64,000 nucleotides of DNA, taken from positions 5,642,001 through 5,706,000 of the forward strand of contig OZ241908.1 in assembly GCA_965203685.1 (NCBI GenBank), read 5' to 3'. Below the pieces are notes generated by a model, which saw only the letters and a program-made list of their open reading frames with translations, was not told the origin of the DNA and searched no databases. Shown piece after piece: positions 51,946 to 60,750 of this stretch. The stretch is from VXYL01 sp965203685 (GTDB lineage: Bacteria > Pseudomonadota > Gammaproteobacteria > Pseudomonadales > Azotimanducaceae). Position 1 is the first letter of the stretch. Every line of letters begins with the position of its first letter. The translations under genes and the position numbers were made by a program.

Positions 51946-53148
51946 GTGAGGGATTCGGCCATCAGGAATACTAGGCGGCAGTTTCTCCGTGGGTCGGCCG
52001 CCGTCGCTGCGATGGCGACGGCAGGTCGCGTCCTTCCGGGCGAAGCGCCAGCGCCGATCGTTCCGGGCAAGCCGGACTTGCGGATCTTAAGCGAGCGTCC
52101 GCTCAATGCGGAAACCCCGGCCCACCTGCTCGACGATGCCGTGACCCCGGTATCGAGGATGTTCGTCCGTAACAACGGGATTCCGCCCGACACGCGCGCG
52201 ATCGACCCCCTCGATTGGGCGCTTGAGGTCTCGGGGGAGGCATGCGAGCGCCCGATGCGGCTCACGGTGCGCGACCTCAAGACGATCTACGACCACGTCA
52301 CGCTGAAACTGCAGCTAGAGTGCGGCGGCAACGGACGCGCCGAGTACCATCCACCGGTTAGCGGCAACCCGTGGACGACCGGTGCCGTGGCGTGCCCCGA
52401 GTGGACAGGGATCCGCTTGCGGGATGTCCTCGACTCGTGCGGTGTGGCCCGCAACGCCGTCTACGTCGCCTACGAGTCTGCCGACACCCACCTGTCGGGT
52501 GACCCTTCTAGGCAACCAATCTCCCGCGGCGTGCCCGTTGCGAAGGCCTTGGAACCGGAGTCCATGATCGCCTGGGCCATGAACGGCGAGGCGTTGGCGC
52601 CGCTGCACGGTTTCCCATTGCGGCTTGTGATCGGCGGCTGGCCCGGCTCGGTCAGCGGCAAGTGGCTGACGCGGATTCTCGTTCGCGACCGCGTGCACGA
52701 CGGCGCCAAGATGGGTGGGCAGTCCTACCGCGTACCGTGCAACCCGGTCGCGCCCGGCGCGACAGTGCCCGATGAGGACATGTGCATCATCGGCTCGATG
52801 CCCGTGAAGTCGCTGATCACGTTTCCGGAGTCCGGGGCGTGTCGGCAGATCAGCGAACCCATCACCGTTCGGGGTCATGCATGGGCCGGTGACCGTGCGG
52901 TTCGCGACGTCTTCACCTCCATCGACTACGGCGCGACATGGCAACGAACGGCGCTCGAACCGCCCGCCAACCGCCTCGCGTGGCAGCAGTGGTCGACGTG
53001 GTTTTCTCCTTCACGAGCTGGCTACTACGAGGTTTGGGCGCGTGCTGTGGACGACGAGGGGGTATCGCAACCGGTGGTCATGCCGGCGTGGAACCCGCGC
53101 GGCTACCTCAACAACGCCTGTCATCGCATAGCACTGGAGGTCGTATGA
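51946..53148 (+). CDS. Sulfite oxidase-type molybdopterin subunit (SorA-like)
   Basis: Molybdoenzyme oxidising sulfite to sulfate in the periplasm, 400 aa from GTG 51946. The twin-arginine signal is NTRRQFLRGSAAVAAMATAG. The Mo-ligand Cys is Cys126 in LQLECGGNGRAEY. Moco-domain motifs include LHGFPLRLVIGGWPGSVSGK and WLTRILVRD. The C-terminal Mo-co dimerisation domain covers about residues 290-400 (EPITVRGHAWAGDRAVRDVF). Its stop overlaps the start of a cytochrome c gene, the classical sorAB arrangement, so electrons should pass to that cytochrome. Confidence 0.9.
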   Translation: MRDSAIRNTRRQFLRGSAAVAAMATAGRVLPGEAPAPIVPGKPDLRILSERPLNAETPAHLLDDAVTPVSRMFVRNNGIPPDTRAIDPLDWALEVSGEACERPMRLTVRDLKTIYDHVTLKLQLECGGNGRAEYHPPVSGNPWTTGAVACPEWTGIRLRDVLDSCGVARNAVYVAYESADTHLSGDPSRQPISRGVPVAKALEPESMIAWAMNGEALAPLHGFPLRLVIGGWPGSVSGKWLTRILVRDRVHDGAKMGGQSYRVPCNPVAPGATVPDEDMCIIGSMPVKSLITFPESGACRQISEPITVRGHAWAGDRAVRDVFTSIDYGATWQRTALEPPANRLAWQQWSTWFSPSRAGYYEVWARAVDDEGVSQPVVMPAWNPRGYLNNACHRIALEVV

Positions 53149-53597
53149 GCCTCAAGGCGTGGTGCGTGTTGCCGACGATGGGGCTGTTGGCCGGGGGCGC
53201 GTTCGCCGCAGCGCCTGACTCGGAGATAGACGTCAGCACCGGTCTCGTGAAAGCCGGTGCCTGGGAAGAAGTCCGGGCGTTTTGCAGTGGTTGCCACTCC
53301 GTGGACCTTGTGACGAGCCAACACAACGACGCGGCAGGCTGGCAGCAGACCATCCGGACCATGCAGCGCTTGCACAACATGATCGAGCTGCCGGATCCGA
53401 CCGAGGCCAGGATCGTCGACTACCTGGCCGAGCACTTCCCGCCGGAGACGCGCGGGCACCGTCGTGCGCCGCTCCCCGTGAGGCTCATGCCCCGACCGCG
53501 GCTCGTGGCGGTTGCCGGATCCGAAAACGGGTTACGCCCGACGGCTGAGACGTGGCGGCGCGAGGGGTGCGACCCGGCACCGACAGACTCTCTCTAA
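53145..53597 (+). CDS. Monohaem cytochrome c subunit (SorB-like)
   Basis: A 150-aa exported c-type cytochrome from ATG 53145, overlapping the molybdopterin gene. Signal peptide VLPTMGLLAGGAFAAAPD; haem motif CSGCH in VRAFCSGCHSVDLVTSQHND. A distal Met ligand is probably one of those in TIRTMQRLHNMIELPDP. About 45 residues past the usual cytochrome end (from APLPVRLMPRP) look unstructured and may be a non-conserved extension reading toward the palindromic repeat. It would accept electrons from SorA and pass them to the respiratory chain. Confidence 0.85.
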   Translation: MSLKAWCVLPTMGLLAGGAFAAAPDSEIDVSTGLVKAGAWEEVRAFCSGCHSVDLVTSQHNDAAGWQQTIRTMQRLHNMIELPDPTEARIVDYLAEHFPPETRGHRRAPLPVRLMPRPRLVAVAGSENGLRPTAETWRREGCDPAPTDSL

Positions 53598-54580
53598 AGC
53601 GGCGCGCCTCGAGGGTACGCGGACGTCCACGTCCGCATCCGTCCTGCCACGAACGCGAGGAACTCGTCCGCGTTGGCGTAGAAGGCGCCATGGCTGCCCC
53701 CAGCCACGATGTGGAGGTCCTTTCGCGGTGCCTCAAGCGCGTCGAACCACTCGATGGCGAGTCCGGTCGCTGCGTTGAGATCGTGCTGGCCTTGGAAGAC
53801 GAAGACGGGAATCTCGATCCGTGCGGCGAAGACCCGAGCATCGAAATCCGACCGATGAGGCGCGAGTTGACTGATCGTATGGCGGGCTCCGTCGAGAATG
53901 CCCTGGAGCTCTTCTCGCGTATACCCGCGGTCCACAAGATCGTCCATCATGGCATCGAGCCTGATGCGGCTGGCGGGATCCTCAGGCCTCGTCATGCGAC
54001 CAGCCCATCCCTTGGCCGCATTCCAGGTCTTGCCATCAGGCCACGGGGGCTCGCCTAGGTCTACGAGCGCCCTAACCGCTTCTTCGTTGTTGACTCGCTG
54101 CGCTTCTCGCAGAGTTTCTCGGTAGCCAAGCGCGTCGCCGTCGGCGCGGTTCACCAGTTGCCCGGTACCGACATATGCCTGGAACAAAGACGGTTCGGTC
54201 GTCACCATCTTGAGCGCGACAATCGTGCCGAAGGACAGCCCCAACAGAACGATTCGGTCTCGTTCGAAGTGCTGAATCAGGTGTCGGGCAAGCTCTATTC
54301 CGTCCTGTGCGATGCGCTCGATGGTGATCTGGCCGCTGCCGTCCGGACCGTTTCTCAGGAACGTCCGACCGGCACCCCGCTGGTCCCAGTCCACGATTGT
54401 GAAGTCGTCCTCCCACGAGTCGAACGCGCTTGTGTGTGCGGCGTTGCTGAACCCCGGCCCGCCGTGCAGGATCAGGATGATCGGATTGTGTTTGTTACTC
54501 CCGCGGATCGAGATCCACTGTTCGATACCTCCGAGTTCAACATATTCCGACCAACGGAAGTCCTGCGCACCTTGCGCCAC
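53594..54580 (-). CDS. Alpha/beta hydrolase, proline iminopeptidase-like
   Basis: A 328-aa hydrolase. The start is taken as GTG 54580, a few bases after the glyA stop; upstream codons are shadow of glyA. It has the oxyanion motif HGGPGFSNAA, VDWDQRGAGRTF, the nucleophile GLSFGT, an Asp in FQGQHDLNAA and a His in AGGSHGAFYA. HGGPG is the proline iminopeptidase S33 signature. The last residues, RMRTWTSAYPRG, come from the palindromic repeat copy at 53614-53638, so the C-terminus may have been extended by it. It lies downstream of glyA and overlaps the end of the convergent sorB-like gene by four bases. Confidence 0.85.
   Translation of the reverse strand: MAQGAQDFRWSEYVELGGIEQWISIRGSNKHNPIILILHGGPGFSNAAHTSAFDSWEDDFTIVDWDQRGAGRTFLRNGPDGSGQITIERIAQDGIELARHLIQHFERDRIVLLGLSFGTIVALKMVTTEPSLFQAYVGTGQLVNRADGDALGYRETLREAQRVNNEEAVRALVDLGEPPWPDGKTWNAAKGWAGRMTRPEDPASRIRLDAMMDDLVDRGYTREELQGILDGARHTISQLAPHRSDFDARVFAARIEIPVFVFQGQHDLNAATGLAIEWFDALEAPRKDLHIVAGGSHGAFYANADEFLAFVAGRMRTWTSAYPRGAPL
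53614..53638. repeat. Palindromic intergenic repeat, copy B
   Basis: Identical to 14156-14180: GGTAC, GCGGACGTCCACGTCCGC, AT. It lies just after the sorB-like stop and inside the 3' end of the convergent hydrolase gene. There it encodes RMRTWTSAYP on the minus strand. Confidence 0.75.
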
Positions 54581-54582
54581 GT

Positions 54583-55869
54583 TTACACAGATGGACTTGC
54601 CTGTGGCAAGCCCGGCACGGGAAACCCCAGGCAGGTTTCTTCGACCTCGGTCTTGAGCCGCGCGAGCACCGCCTCGTTCTCGTGGTTGCGCAATGCATCG
54701 AGGATCCACCCGGCCAGTTGCACCATCTCGGCCTCGCCCATGCCACGCGTCGTGGCGGCGGGTGTTCCGAGGCGAATGCCGCTCGGCCGCAGCGGCGGGT
54801 TGGGATCGTCCGGGATGACCTGCTTATTGGTCGTGATGGAAATGTGGTCCAGCGTCTCCTCGGCGATGCGGCCGTCGATGCCGAAGCTCTGTACGCAGTC
54901 GAGCACCATCATGTGGTTGTCGGTTCCGCCGGTGACGAGATCGGCGCCGCCCTGCATCAGCGCTGACGCCAAGGTCTGTGCGTTGTCGAGCACGCGTCGG
55001 GCGTAGTCCGCAAACGCCGGCTCCAACGCCTTGCCAAGGGCTATGGCGGTTCCAGCCACCTGGTTCATGTGCGGGCCGCCTTGAAGACCCGGGAACACCG
55101 AACGATCGATCTCGCGTCGGAACGCCTTTTTCGTGAGGATCATCCCGCCCCGGGGGCCCCGTAGCGATTTGTGCGTCGTGGTGGTCACGAAGTCGAAGCC
55201 ATGGTCGCAGGGATTGCGCATGACGCCCCCGGCGATCAATCCGCCGATGTGCGAGACGTCCGCCATGGTGAGTGCCCCGACCTCGTCGGCGATGGCCTTG
55301 AACTCGGCGTAGTCGTAGTCGCGCGGGTAGGAGGAGTAGCCGCACACGATCATCTTCGGGCGATGTTGGCGAGCCGTCTCGCGCAACGCGTCGAAGTCGA
55401 TTCGTCCTTGGTTGTCCGGTTCGGACTTGTAGCGGATCCAGCTGTAAAGCGTGCCCATGTGCGACACCGGGGCGCCGTGGGTCAAGTGTCCGCCGTGGGA
55501 CAGGTCCATGCCGAGCACCGTATCGCCGGGCTCGAGCATGCTGAGGTAAACGGCAGCGTTCATCGGCGCACCGGAAAGGGGCTGCACGTTGGCATGTTCC
55601 GCGCCGAAGAGCTTCCGGGCCCGGTTTCTCGCCAAGCGCTCGATCACGTCGGTGTATTCCTGGCCACCGTAGTAGCGTCGGCCCGGATAACCCTCCGAGT
55701 ACTTGTTGGTGAAGACGGAGCCGAGTGCGACAAGCACTTCCGGGTAGGTGTAGTTCTCCGACGGAATGAGTTCGATGCCGGCGCTCTGCCGCGCTTCTTC
55801 GCCGACGAGGGCGGCATGGATCTCGGGGTCGTTGGCTTCGAGCAGTGACCGGCCGGATGGACTACGCAT
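54583..55869 (-). CDS. glyA: Serine hydroxymethyltransferase
   Basis: PLP enzyme interconverting serine and glycine with tetrahydrofolate, 428 aa. ATG 55869 is chosen over TTG 55884 because GGTGAAAG precedes it. The PLP lysine is Lys234 in TTTTHKSLRGPRGGM. Other motifs are ELIPSENYTYPEVL, NKYSEGYPGRRYYGG, and MADVSHIGGLIAGG. Length and motifs are normal. The protein has Tyr and Thr in IPSENYTYPE where most have FTS, a minor difference. It is transcribed away from the PQQ dehydrogenase gene, and an alpha/beta hydrolase gene follows. Confidence 0.97.
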   Translation of the reverse strand: MRSPSGRSLLEANDPEIHAALVGEEARQSAGIELIPSENYTYPEVLVALGSVFTNKYSEGYPGRRYYGGQEYTDVIERLARNRARKLFGAEHANVQPLSGAPMNAAVYLSMLEPGDTVLGMDLSHGGHLTHGAPVSHMGTLYSWIRYKSEPDNQGRIDFDALRETARQHRPKMIVCGYSSYPRDYDYAEFKAIADEVGALTMADVSHIGGLIAGGVMRNPCDHGFDFVTTTTHKSLRGPRGGMILTKKAFRREIDRSVFPGLQGGPHMNQVAGTAIALGKALEPAFADYARRVLDNAQTLASALMQGGADLVTGGTDNHMMVLDCVQSFGIDGRIAEETLDHISITTNKQVIPDDPNPPLRPSGIRLGTPAATTRGMGEAEMVQLAGWILDALRNHENEAVLARLKTEVEETCLGFPVPGLPQASPSV

Positions 55870-56022
55870 GGATTCTTTCACCAAGGATGCGGGGCGTGAA
55901 TCCCCAAGGGGTGCTTGTGAGCGTCGCGTGGCGGTTAGACGCCTGAGACGGCCAATACCTTATCACGACTGATAGACTCGACCCGACGCCGTTGGCTGGC
56001 CAATAGATCGAGGGGAGAAACC

Positions 56023-57705
56023 ATGCGACATGTCCTGGGTGCGTTGCTTGCTGGCGTGGCCGCAACCGGATTCGCGGCCGAGTACTCGCCGGTGACCGAT
56101 GAACGGCTGCTCAGCCCGGAGCCCGAGAACTGGCTGATGTACCGGGGTACTTACGACTCCCAGGGTTACAGCCCGCTCGATCAGATCAACACCGAGAATG
56201 TCGCCGGCCTGAAGCCCGTCTGGTCGTTTTCCACGGGAATGCGCGAAGGCCACCAGGCGCCGCCGGTGGTCAACAACGGCGCGATGTTCGTGACCACGCC
56301 CAATAACCACGTGCTGGCACTGGACGCCGCGAGCGGTGAACTGCTGTGGCGGTACGAGCGCGACCTTCCCGAGGACCTCTCGCAGATGCACCCCACGAAC
56401 CGCGGCGTCGGGCTGTACGGCAGCCTGGTCTACATGGCCACCGCGGATTGCTACGTCGTGGCGCTGGATGCCACGACCGGCGAGGTGGTCTGGGAGACCG
56501 AGATCGAGGACTACGGCGCCGGCTACTACATGACGTTGGCGCCCTTGGTCGCGGCGGGTAAGGTGATGGTCGGGGTATCGGGTGGCGAATGGGGCATTCG
56601 CGGCTTCGTTGCCGCCCTGGACGCGCAGACGGGCGACGAGGTGTGGAAGACGTACACCATCCCGGCACCCGGTGAACCCGGCAGCGAGTCATGGCCGGGG
56701 GACACGTGGAAGACCGGCGGCGTACCGGTGTGGATCACCGGATCCTACGACCCGGCGACCGAACTCACATACTGGGGCACGGGCAACGGCGGGCCTTGGA
56801 CCGGCGACATCCGCGACGGGGACAACCTCTACGCGACCTCGGTGCTGGCTCTCGAGGTGGATACGGGCAAGCTACGGGCGCACCACCAGTACCATTGGAA
56901 CGACTCCTGGGATTGGGACGAGGTGTCCGCTCCGCTCCTGATCGACTTCATGCGCGACGGCGAGACGGTCCCAGGTCTCGTGCATCCGGGCCGCAACGGC
57001 TACCTCTGGTTCCTGTCGCGCTCCGCCGACGACATCGGCTTCGTGGACGCGCAACCGTACGTGAAGCAGGACGTGTTCACGTCGCTCGATCCCGACACCG
57101 GCCGGCCGACGTACGACGAGGAGAAGAAACCCGGCGTCGACAAGCCAGCGACCTTCTGCCCGTCGCTGTGGGGCGGCAAGGACTGGCCGCCGGCGGCGTT
57201 CTCGCCGAGGACGCGCCTCCTCTACATCCCGGCCAACGACAACGTCTGCTCGCACATGACGGGCATTGAGGAGGAGTACCGCAAGGGCCGTACGTTCATG
57301 GGCGCCGAGGCGCAGCTCATCGTAGACGCCGAAGCGGATTTCATCGGCGAACTTCAGGCATGGAACGTCGACACCGCCGAGGAGGTGTGGAGCGTGCCCT
57401 TCGAGCACCACAACTGGGGTCCGGTGCTGGCAACCGGCGGCGACCTCGTATTCATGGGCGGCACCAACGACCGCTACTTCCGTGCCTTCGACGCCAACAC
57501 CGGTGAGGTGCTCTGGGAGCAGCGCACGAACTCCGGCGTGACCGGCGTGCCGTCGTCGTATTCCGTCAACGGCAAACAGTACATCGCCGTGCTGTCAGGC
57601 TACGGCGTGGACGCGGAGCGGGAGCAGGATGCCCTGCGTATTCTCGGTCGAAGCAACCTCGTCGTACCGCAGGGCGGCGTGCTCTGGGTGTTCGGCTTGG
57701 ACTAG
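56023..57705 (+). CDS. PQQ-dependent alcohol dehydrogenase (XoxF/ExaF-like metal site)
   Basis: Periplasmic quinoprotein, 560 aa from ATG 56023 (GAGGGGAG upstream). Signal peptide MRHVLGALLAGVAATGFAAE. Beta-propeller PQQ repeats include LALDAASGELLWRY, VALDATTGEVVWET and AFDANTGEVLWEQ. The catalytic region is HWNDSWDWDEVSAP, with Asp297 as the general base and Asp299 two residues on. In methanol dehydrogenases that second Asp marks lanthanide enzymes (XoxF) versus Ala in calcium enzymes. The adjacent Cys pair of MxaF/XoxF is absent, so it belongs to a more distant clade. No PQQ biosynthesis gene is in the window. Confidence 0.9.
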   Translation: MRHVLGALLAGVAATGFAAEYSPVTDERLLSPEPENWLMYRGTYDSQGYSPLDQINTENVAGLKPVWSFSTGMREGHQAPPVVNNGAMFVTTPNNHVLALDAASGELLWRYERDLPEDLSQMHPTNRGVGLYGSLVYMATADCYVVALDATTGEVVWETEIEDYGAGYYMTLAPLVAAGKVMVGVSGGEWGIRGFVAALDAQTGDEVWKTYTIPAPGEPGSESWPGDTWKTGGVPVWITGSYDPATELTYWGTGNGGPWTGDIRDGDNLYATSVLALEVDTGKLRAHHQYHWNDSWDWDEVSAPLLIDFMRDGETVPGLVHPGRNGYLWFLSRSADDIGFVDAQPYVKQDVFTSLDPDTGRPTYDEEKKPGVDKPATFCPSLWGGKDWPPAAFSPRTRLLYIPANDNVCSHMTGIEEEYRKGRTFMGAEAQLIVDAEADFIGELQAWNVDTAEEVWSVPFEHHNWGPVLATGGDLVFMGGTNDRYFRAFDANTGEVLWEQRTNSGVTGVPSSYSVNGKQYIAVLSGYGVDAEREQDALRILGRSNLVVPQGGVLWVFGLD

Positions 57706-57752
57706 CCCAATACTGATCGCGGGCGTCCTACACGCGCGGCTCGCCTCCGGAC

Positions 57753-57914
57753 CTATTCCTCGCGGCGCGTAGACACCGCCGGGCAGATCGGCCATGTCAG
57801 GGTTTCTTCCGGCCTCACCGGCGGATCGTCGATGTTCGGGAATCCCTCCTCGATTGGCTCCAAGGTCGCTAGGACTTCGGCAAGCGACGACTCCTGTACC
57901 ACCGGCTCAACCAT
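57753..57914 (-). pseudogene. Antitoxin (AbrB/VapB-like) remnant
   Basis: The same frame continues upstream to about 57965 without a start codon and reads VDGDEVAVRTAGKEKRLMVE. LAEVLATLEPIEEGFPNIDD then PPVRPEE follow. The first half resembles the second strand pair of AbrB-fold antitoxins (GDEV...L-I-EP). The second half resembles the acidic C-terminus of VapB-type antitoxins. The N-terminus is missing, where the frame runs into the 3' end of the beta-lactamase-like gene in another frame. From ATG 57914 a 53-aa product is possible. No toxin gene is nearby. Confidence 0.5.
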
Positions 57915-57946
57915 CAGCCGTTTCTCCTTGCCGGCAGTCCGGACCG

Positions 57947-59209
57947 CTACTTCGTCTCCGTCAACGCTTGGTACGTCAGCACCTTCATCTCGGAGCGCAG
58001 CGGCCATGGCGACCCCAAGAGCTGGATCATGCCGATGGTGATGACCTCCTCGACCGGGTCGATCCAGAACAGCGTCCCCGCCGCGCCGCCCCAGTTGTAC
58101 TCGCCCGCCGAGCTCAAGACGCCCGTTGCCACGGCATCGGTTAGCACCCCGAAACCAAGGCCAAAGCCGAAGCCGCTGCCCATCAGCGTGGACGTCGGGT
58201 TTTCGCCGACGCCGGTCGCCGTCAGCGCGCCGGGAAGATGGTCCATGGCCATGTAGTCGACGGTCTTCGGACTCAGGATGCGTACGCCGTCGAGGTCGCC
58301 GCCGCGGCGCATCATCTCGCAGAAGCGTAGGTAGTCCATGGCCGTGGAGACCAGCCCGCCGCCGCCGGAGAACAGGGTCTCGTCCGTGTACTGGACGAAG
58401 TCGTCGCTCTCGAGCTGGACGAGCTTTTCGTTCTCGGGATCCCAGGTGTGGTTGGGCAGAAAGCGATCCATCTTCTCCGGCGGCACGTTGAAGAACGTGT
58501 CCTCCATGCCGAGGGGATCGAACAGTCGCTCCTTCAAGAACGCGTCGAAGGAGAGCCCGGACAGGCGCTCCACGACGACCCCGGTGATGTCCACCGCAAC
58601 GCTGTAGTGCCACTGGGCACCGGGTTCGAACTTGAGCGGGATCTTGGCGATCTTCTCGGTCAGTTCGTCGAGATCCTCCGATTGCCAGAGATTGGCCTCG
58701 TTATAGAGACGGTCGACGGCGTCGGCGGGATTGAAGCCGTACGACAAGCCCGTCGTGTGGCTCAGCAGTTGCTGCATGTTCATCTTGTTCTCGGCGGGTC
58801 GGATCACGCCGTCTTCGCCGAGCACGGTCAGCTCCGCGAACTCGGGTACGAACTTGTCCACCGGGTCGGTGAGTTGGAACAGGCCTTCTTCGTAGAGGAT
58901 CATCGCGGCGACCGCCGTGATCGGCTTGGTCATCGAGAAGATGCGGAACAGCGCGTCTTTCGTGAGCGGCCGGTCGTCGTCGGCACCGCGTTGTCCGACG
59001 GCCTCGAAGTGGACGATGGCGCCGTCGCGGGCGACGACGCTCACAACGCCGGCGAGCTTGCCTTCGTCGACGTAGCGCTGCGATAGGGCGGTGATCCGGT
59101 CGAGCCGGTCGGCCGACATCCCGACGCTCGCCGGATCCTGCTCGGTGAGTTCGGCGGCGCCGACGCTGGCGGTCAATACCAGCGCGATGCTGGCCAAACA
59201 AACTTTCAT
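57947..59209 (-). CDS. Serine hydrolase, class C beta-lactamase/esterase family
   Basis: Exported serine hydrolase, 420 aa. Signal peptide MKVCLASIALVLTASVGAAE. The catalytic S-x-x-K is Ser92-Met-Thr-Lys95 in RIFSMTKPITAV, the Y-x-N-type motif is YSVAVD and a late GGAAGTLFW replaces KTG. SHTTGLSYGF and LKERLFDPLGMEDTFF are typical of EstB-like esterases. The active-site pattern suits small-molecule ester hydrolysis rather than beta-lactam resistance. The 3' end overlaps an antitoxin remnant. It is transcribed away from the efflux operon. Confidence 0.9.
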   Translation of the reverse strand: MKVCLASIALVLTASVGAAELTEQDPASVGMSADRLDRITALSQRYVDEGKLAGVVSVVARDGAIVHFEAVGQRGADDDRPLTKDALFRIFSMTKPITAVAAMILYEEGLFQLTDPVDKFVPEFAELTVLGEDGVIRPAENKMNMQQLLSHTTGLSYGFNPADAVDRLYNEANLWQSEDLDELTEKIAKIPLKFEPGAQWHYSVAVDITGVVVERLSGLSFDAFLKERLFDPLGMEDTFFNVPPEKMDRFLPNHTWDPENEKLVQLESDDFVQYTDETLFSGGGGLVSTAMDYLRFCEMMRRGGDLDGVRILSPKTVDYMAMDHLPGALTATGVGENPTSTLMGSGFGFGLGFGVLTDAVATGVLSSAGEYNWGGAAGTLFWIDPVEEVITIGMIQLLGSPWPLRSEMKVLTYQALTETK

Positions 59210-59466
59210 CGAAATCCCTTAGGTCGTGGTCGGCGCCGATACGCCGCGAAGTTACGGACAATGATGGCTTGGCGGTCGGCGGTCAAGACGCGACCGCTTC
59301 GTGATCGCTCGGGGACTCGCTACGTGAATGCTCTATGGACCGTGGCAACGAGGCCGGAGGACTGGCTAGGGGAGTTGACGGAAGGGGGGGCGGAGGTGCT
59401 ACTTTAGCAGCATGATCCTGTCGACTATTTTCGTACAACCGGGCATCGCCTACGCCGGATGCGGTC

Positions 59467-60750
59467 GTGACCGTTGCCTATAGCGTGGACCGCCTCCACG
59501 ACCCACCCGTCCGATGGCGTGGACGGGTCGTGGGATTCTCGATCGCCGGGGTCCTTGGCGTTGCCGGGCTCGTCGTGGCGGACCGGCTGCTGACTGAGTC
59601 GCATGCGCATACCTTGGACGACTACGCGTTCGCGGAGGTGCTGGAAGGCACGCTCACGGTTGCGGTCCAAGGCACGGGTTCGCTGCAGCCGGTGCGCCAG
59701 CGGTGGATCACGGCGGAAGTGTCCGGGATTGTCGAGAGCATCGGGCAGGTCGCCGGACGGTCGGTGCGCACCGGTGACTTGCTGATTCGGTTGTCGAACC
59801 CAAGGCTGGACGGTGTCCTACGACAGCACCAGGTCGCGTTGGCGGAGGCACGCGCAAACCGTGCCGGTCTGCTGGCGCGTGGAGAGGACCGGCGGCTCGC
59901 CGCCGACGCCGCGGTGATGTTCGCGAAGGCGGATGCCGACTTGGCGGACCTGCGTCTCCGCGCCCAGACGGAACTGTTGAATCAACAGGCGGTGTCCGCG
60001 GTCGACCATGAACGCGCCCGCATCCAGGCTGATCGCGCCGGAATGACGCTGCGGATCGAGCAGCGGCGTCGAGAGCAATTGGATCGAACGTTGTCTGTGG
60101 AGGTGATGGCGAGCGACGCGCAGCTTGAGGTGGCTGAACTGGATGCCAGTTTGGCCGCAAAGGACGTGGCGGCGCTTGAGATTCTTGCCACGCTGGAGGG
60201 CACGGTGCAGATCGTGCAGGTCCAACCGGGCGAGTCGGTGTCTGCCGGGCAAAAGGTGGCGCGGATTGCGGACGAGGGCGAGCTGCGGGCGGAAGTGGTG
60301 GTTCCGGAGGCGTACGCCGCCGAACTTGGGCAGGGGCAGTACGCGGTGGTTCACGTCCTCGACGCTGAGGTGCAGGCCGTCGTGGTTCGCGTGGATCCCG
60401 CAGTGACGAATGGCAGCGTGAATGTCCACTTGGACTTCAGGGAGCCACTTCCGGACGGCATCCGCCCGGACTTGTCCGTGCGCGCCACCGTCACCGTCCG
60501 CGAAATCGAGGCCGCGACGTATGTGCGACGACCGTCGGGCGTGTTCGACCACCGGACCGTGGATGTCTTCGTTCTCGGCGAAAACGGCGCGTCGGCGCGG
60601 CGGACTCCGGTGCAGTTCGGTGCCGGAACGTTGAGTCATGTGGAGGTGCTTGCGGGTCTGGACCCGGGCGACCGGGTGGTCCTGGACAGCACGGCGCGTT
60701 TCGGGGATGCCGAGATGATCTCGACAGGCGACGGGGCGGCTTTGCTGTGA
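59467..60750 (+). CDS. Periplasmic adaptor (HlyD/MacA-like)
   Basis: Membrane-fusion protein of an ABC exporter, 427 aa from GTG 59467. The N-terminal helix VVGFSIAGVLGVAGLVVADR anchors it. A biotinyl-lipoyl half, VQGTGSLQPVRQRWITAEVS with GIVESIGQVAGRSVRTGDLL, is followed by a long alpha-hairpin (about residues 115-235) and the returning lipoyl half GTVQIVQVQPGESVSAGQKV. A beta-barrel and membrane-proximal domain follow. Its stop overlaps the GTG of the ATPase gene. It links an inner-membrane permease to an outer channel; no TolC gene is visible. Confidence 0.87.
   Translation: MTVAYSVDRLHDPPVRWRGRVVGFSIAGVLGVAGLVVADRLLTESHAHTLDDYAFAEVLEGTLTVAVQGTGSLQPVRQRWITAEVSGIVESIGQVAGRSVRTGDLLIRLSNPRLDGVLRQHQVALAEARANRAGLLARGEDRRLAADAAVMFAKADADLADLRLRAQTELLNQQAVSAVDHERARIQADRAGMTLRIEQRRREQLDRTLSVEVMASDAQLEVAELDASLAAKDVAALEILATLEGTVQIVQVQPGESVSAGQKVARIADEGELRAEVVVPEAYAAELGQGQYAVVHVLDAEVQAVVVRVDPAVTNGSVNVHLDFREPLPDGIRPDLSVRATVTVREIEAATYVRRPSGVFDHRTVDVFVLGENGASARRTPVQFGAGTLSHVEVLAGLDPGDRVVLDSTARFGDAEMISTGDGAALL

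Noticed and set aside
55870..56022. Glycine, folate or SAH riboswitch before glyA
   Set aside because: The 150-base region lacks the conserved cores of these riboswitches; only a simple alternating hairpin can be drawn.
57947..59209. Calling this gene a true beta-lactamase
   Set aside because: It has S-x-x-K and a Tyr motif but no proper KTG triad; EstB-type esterase is more likely.
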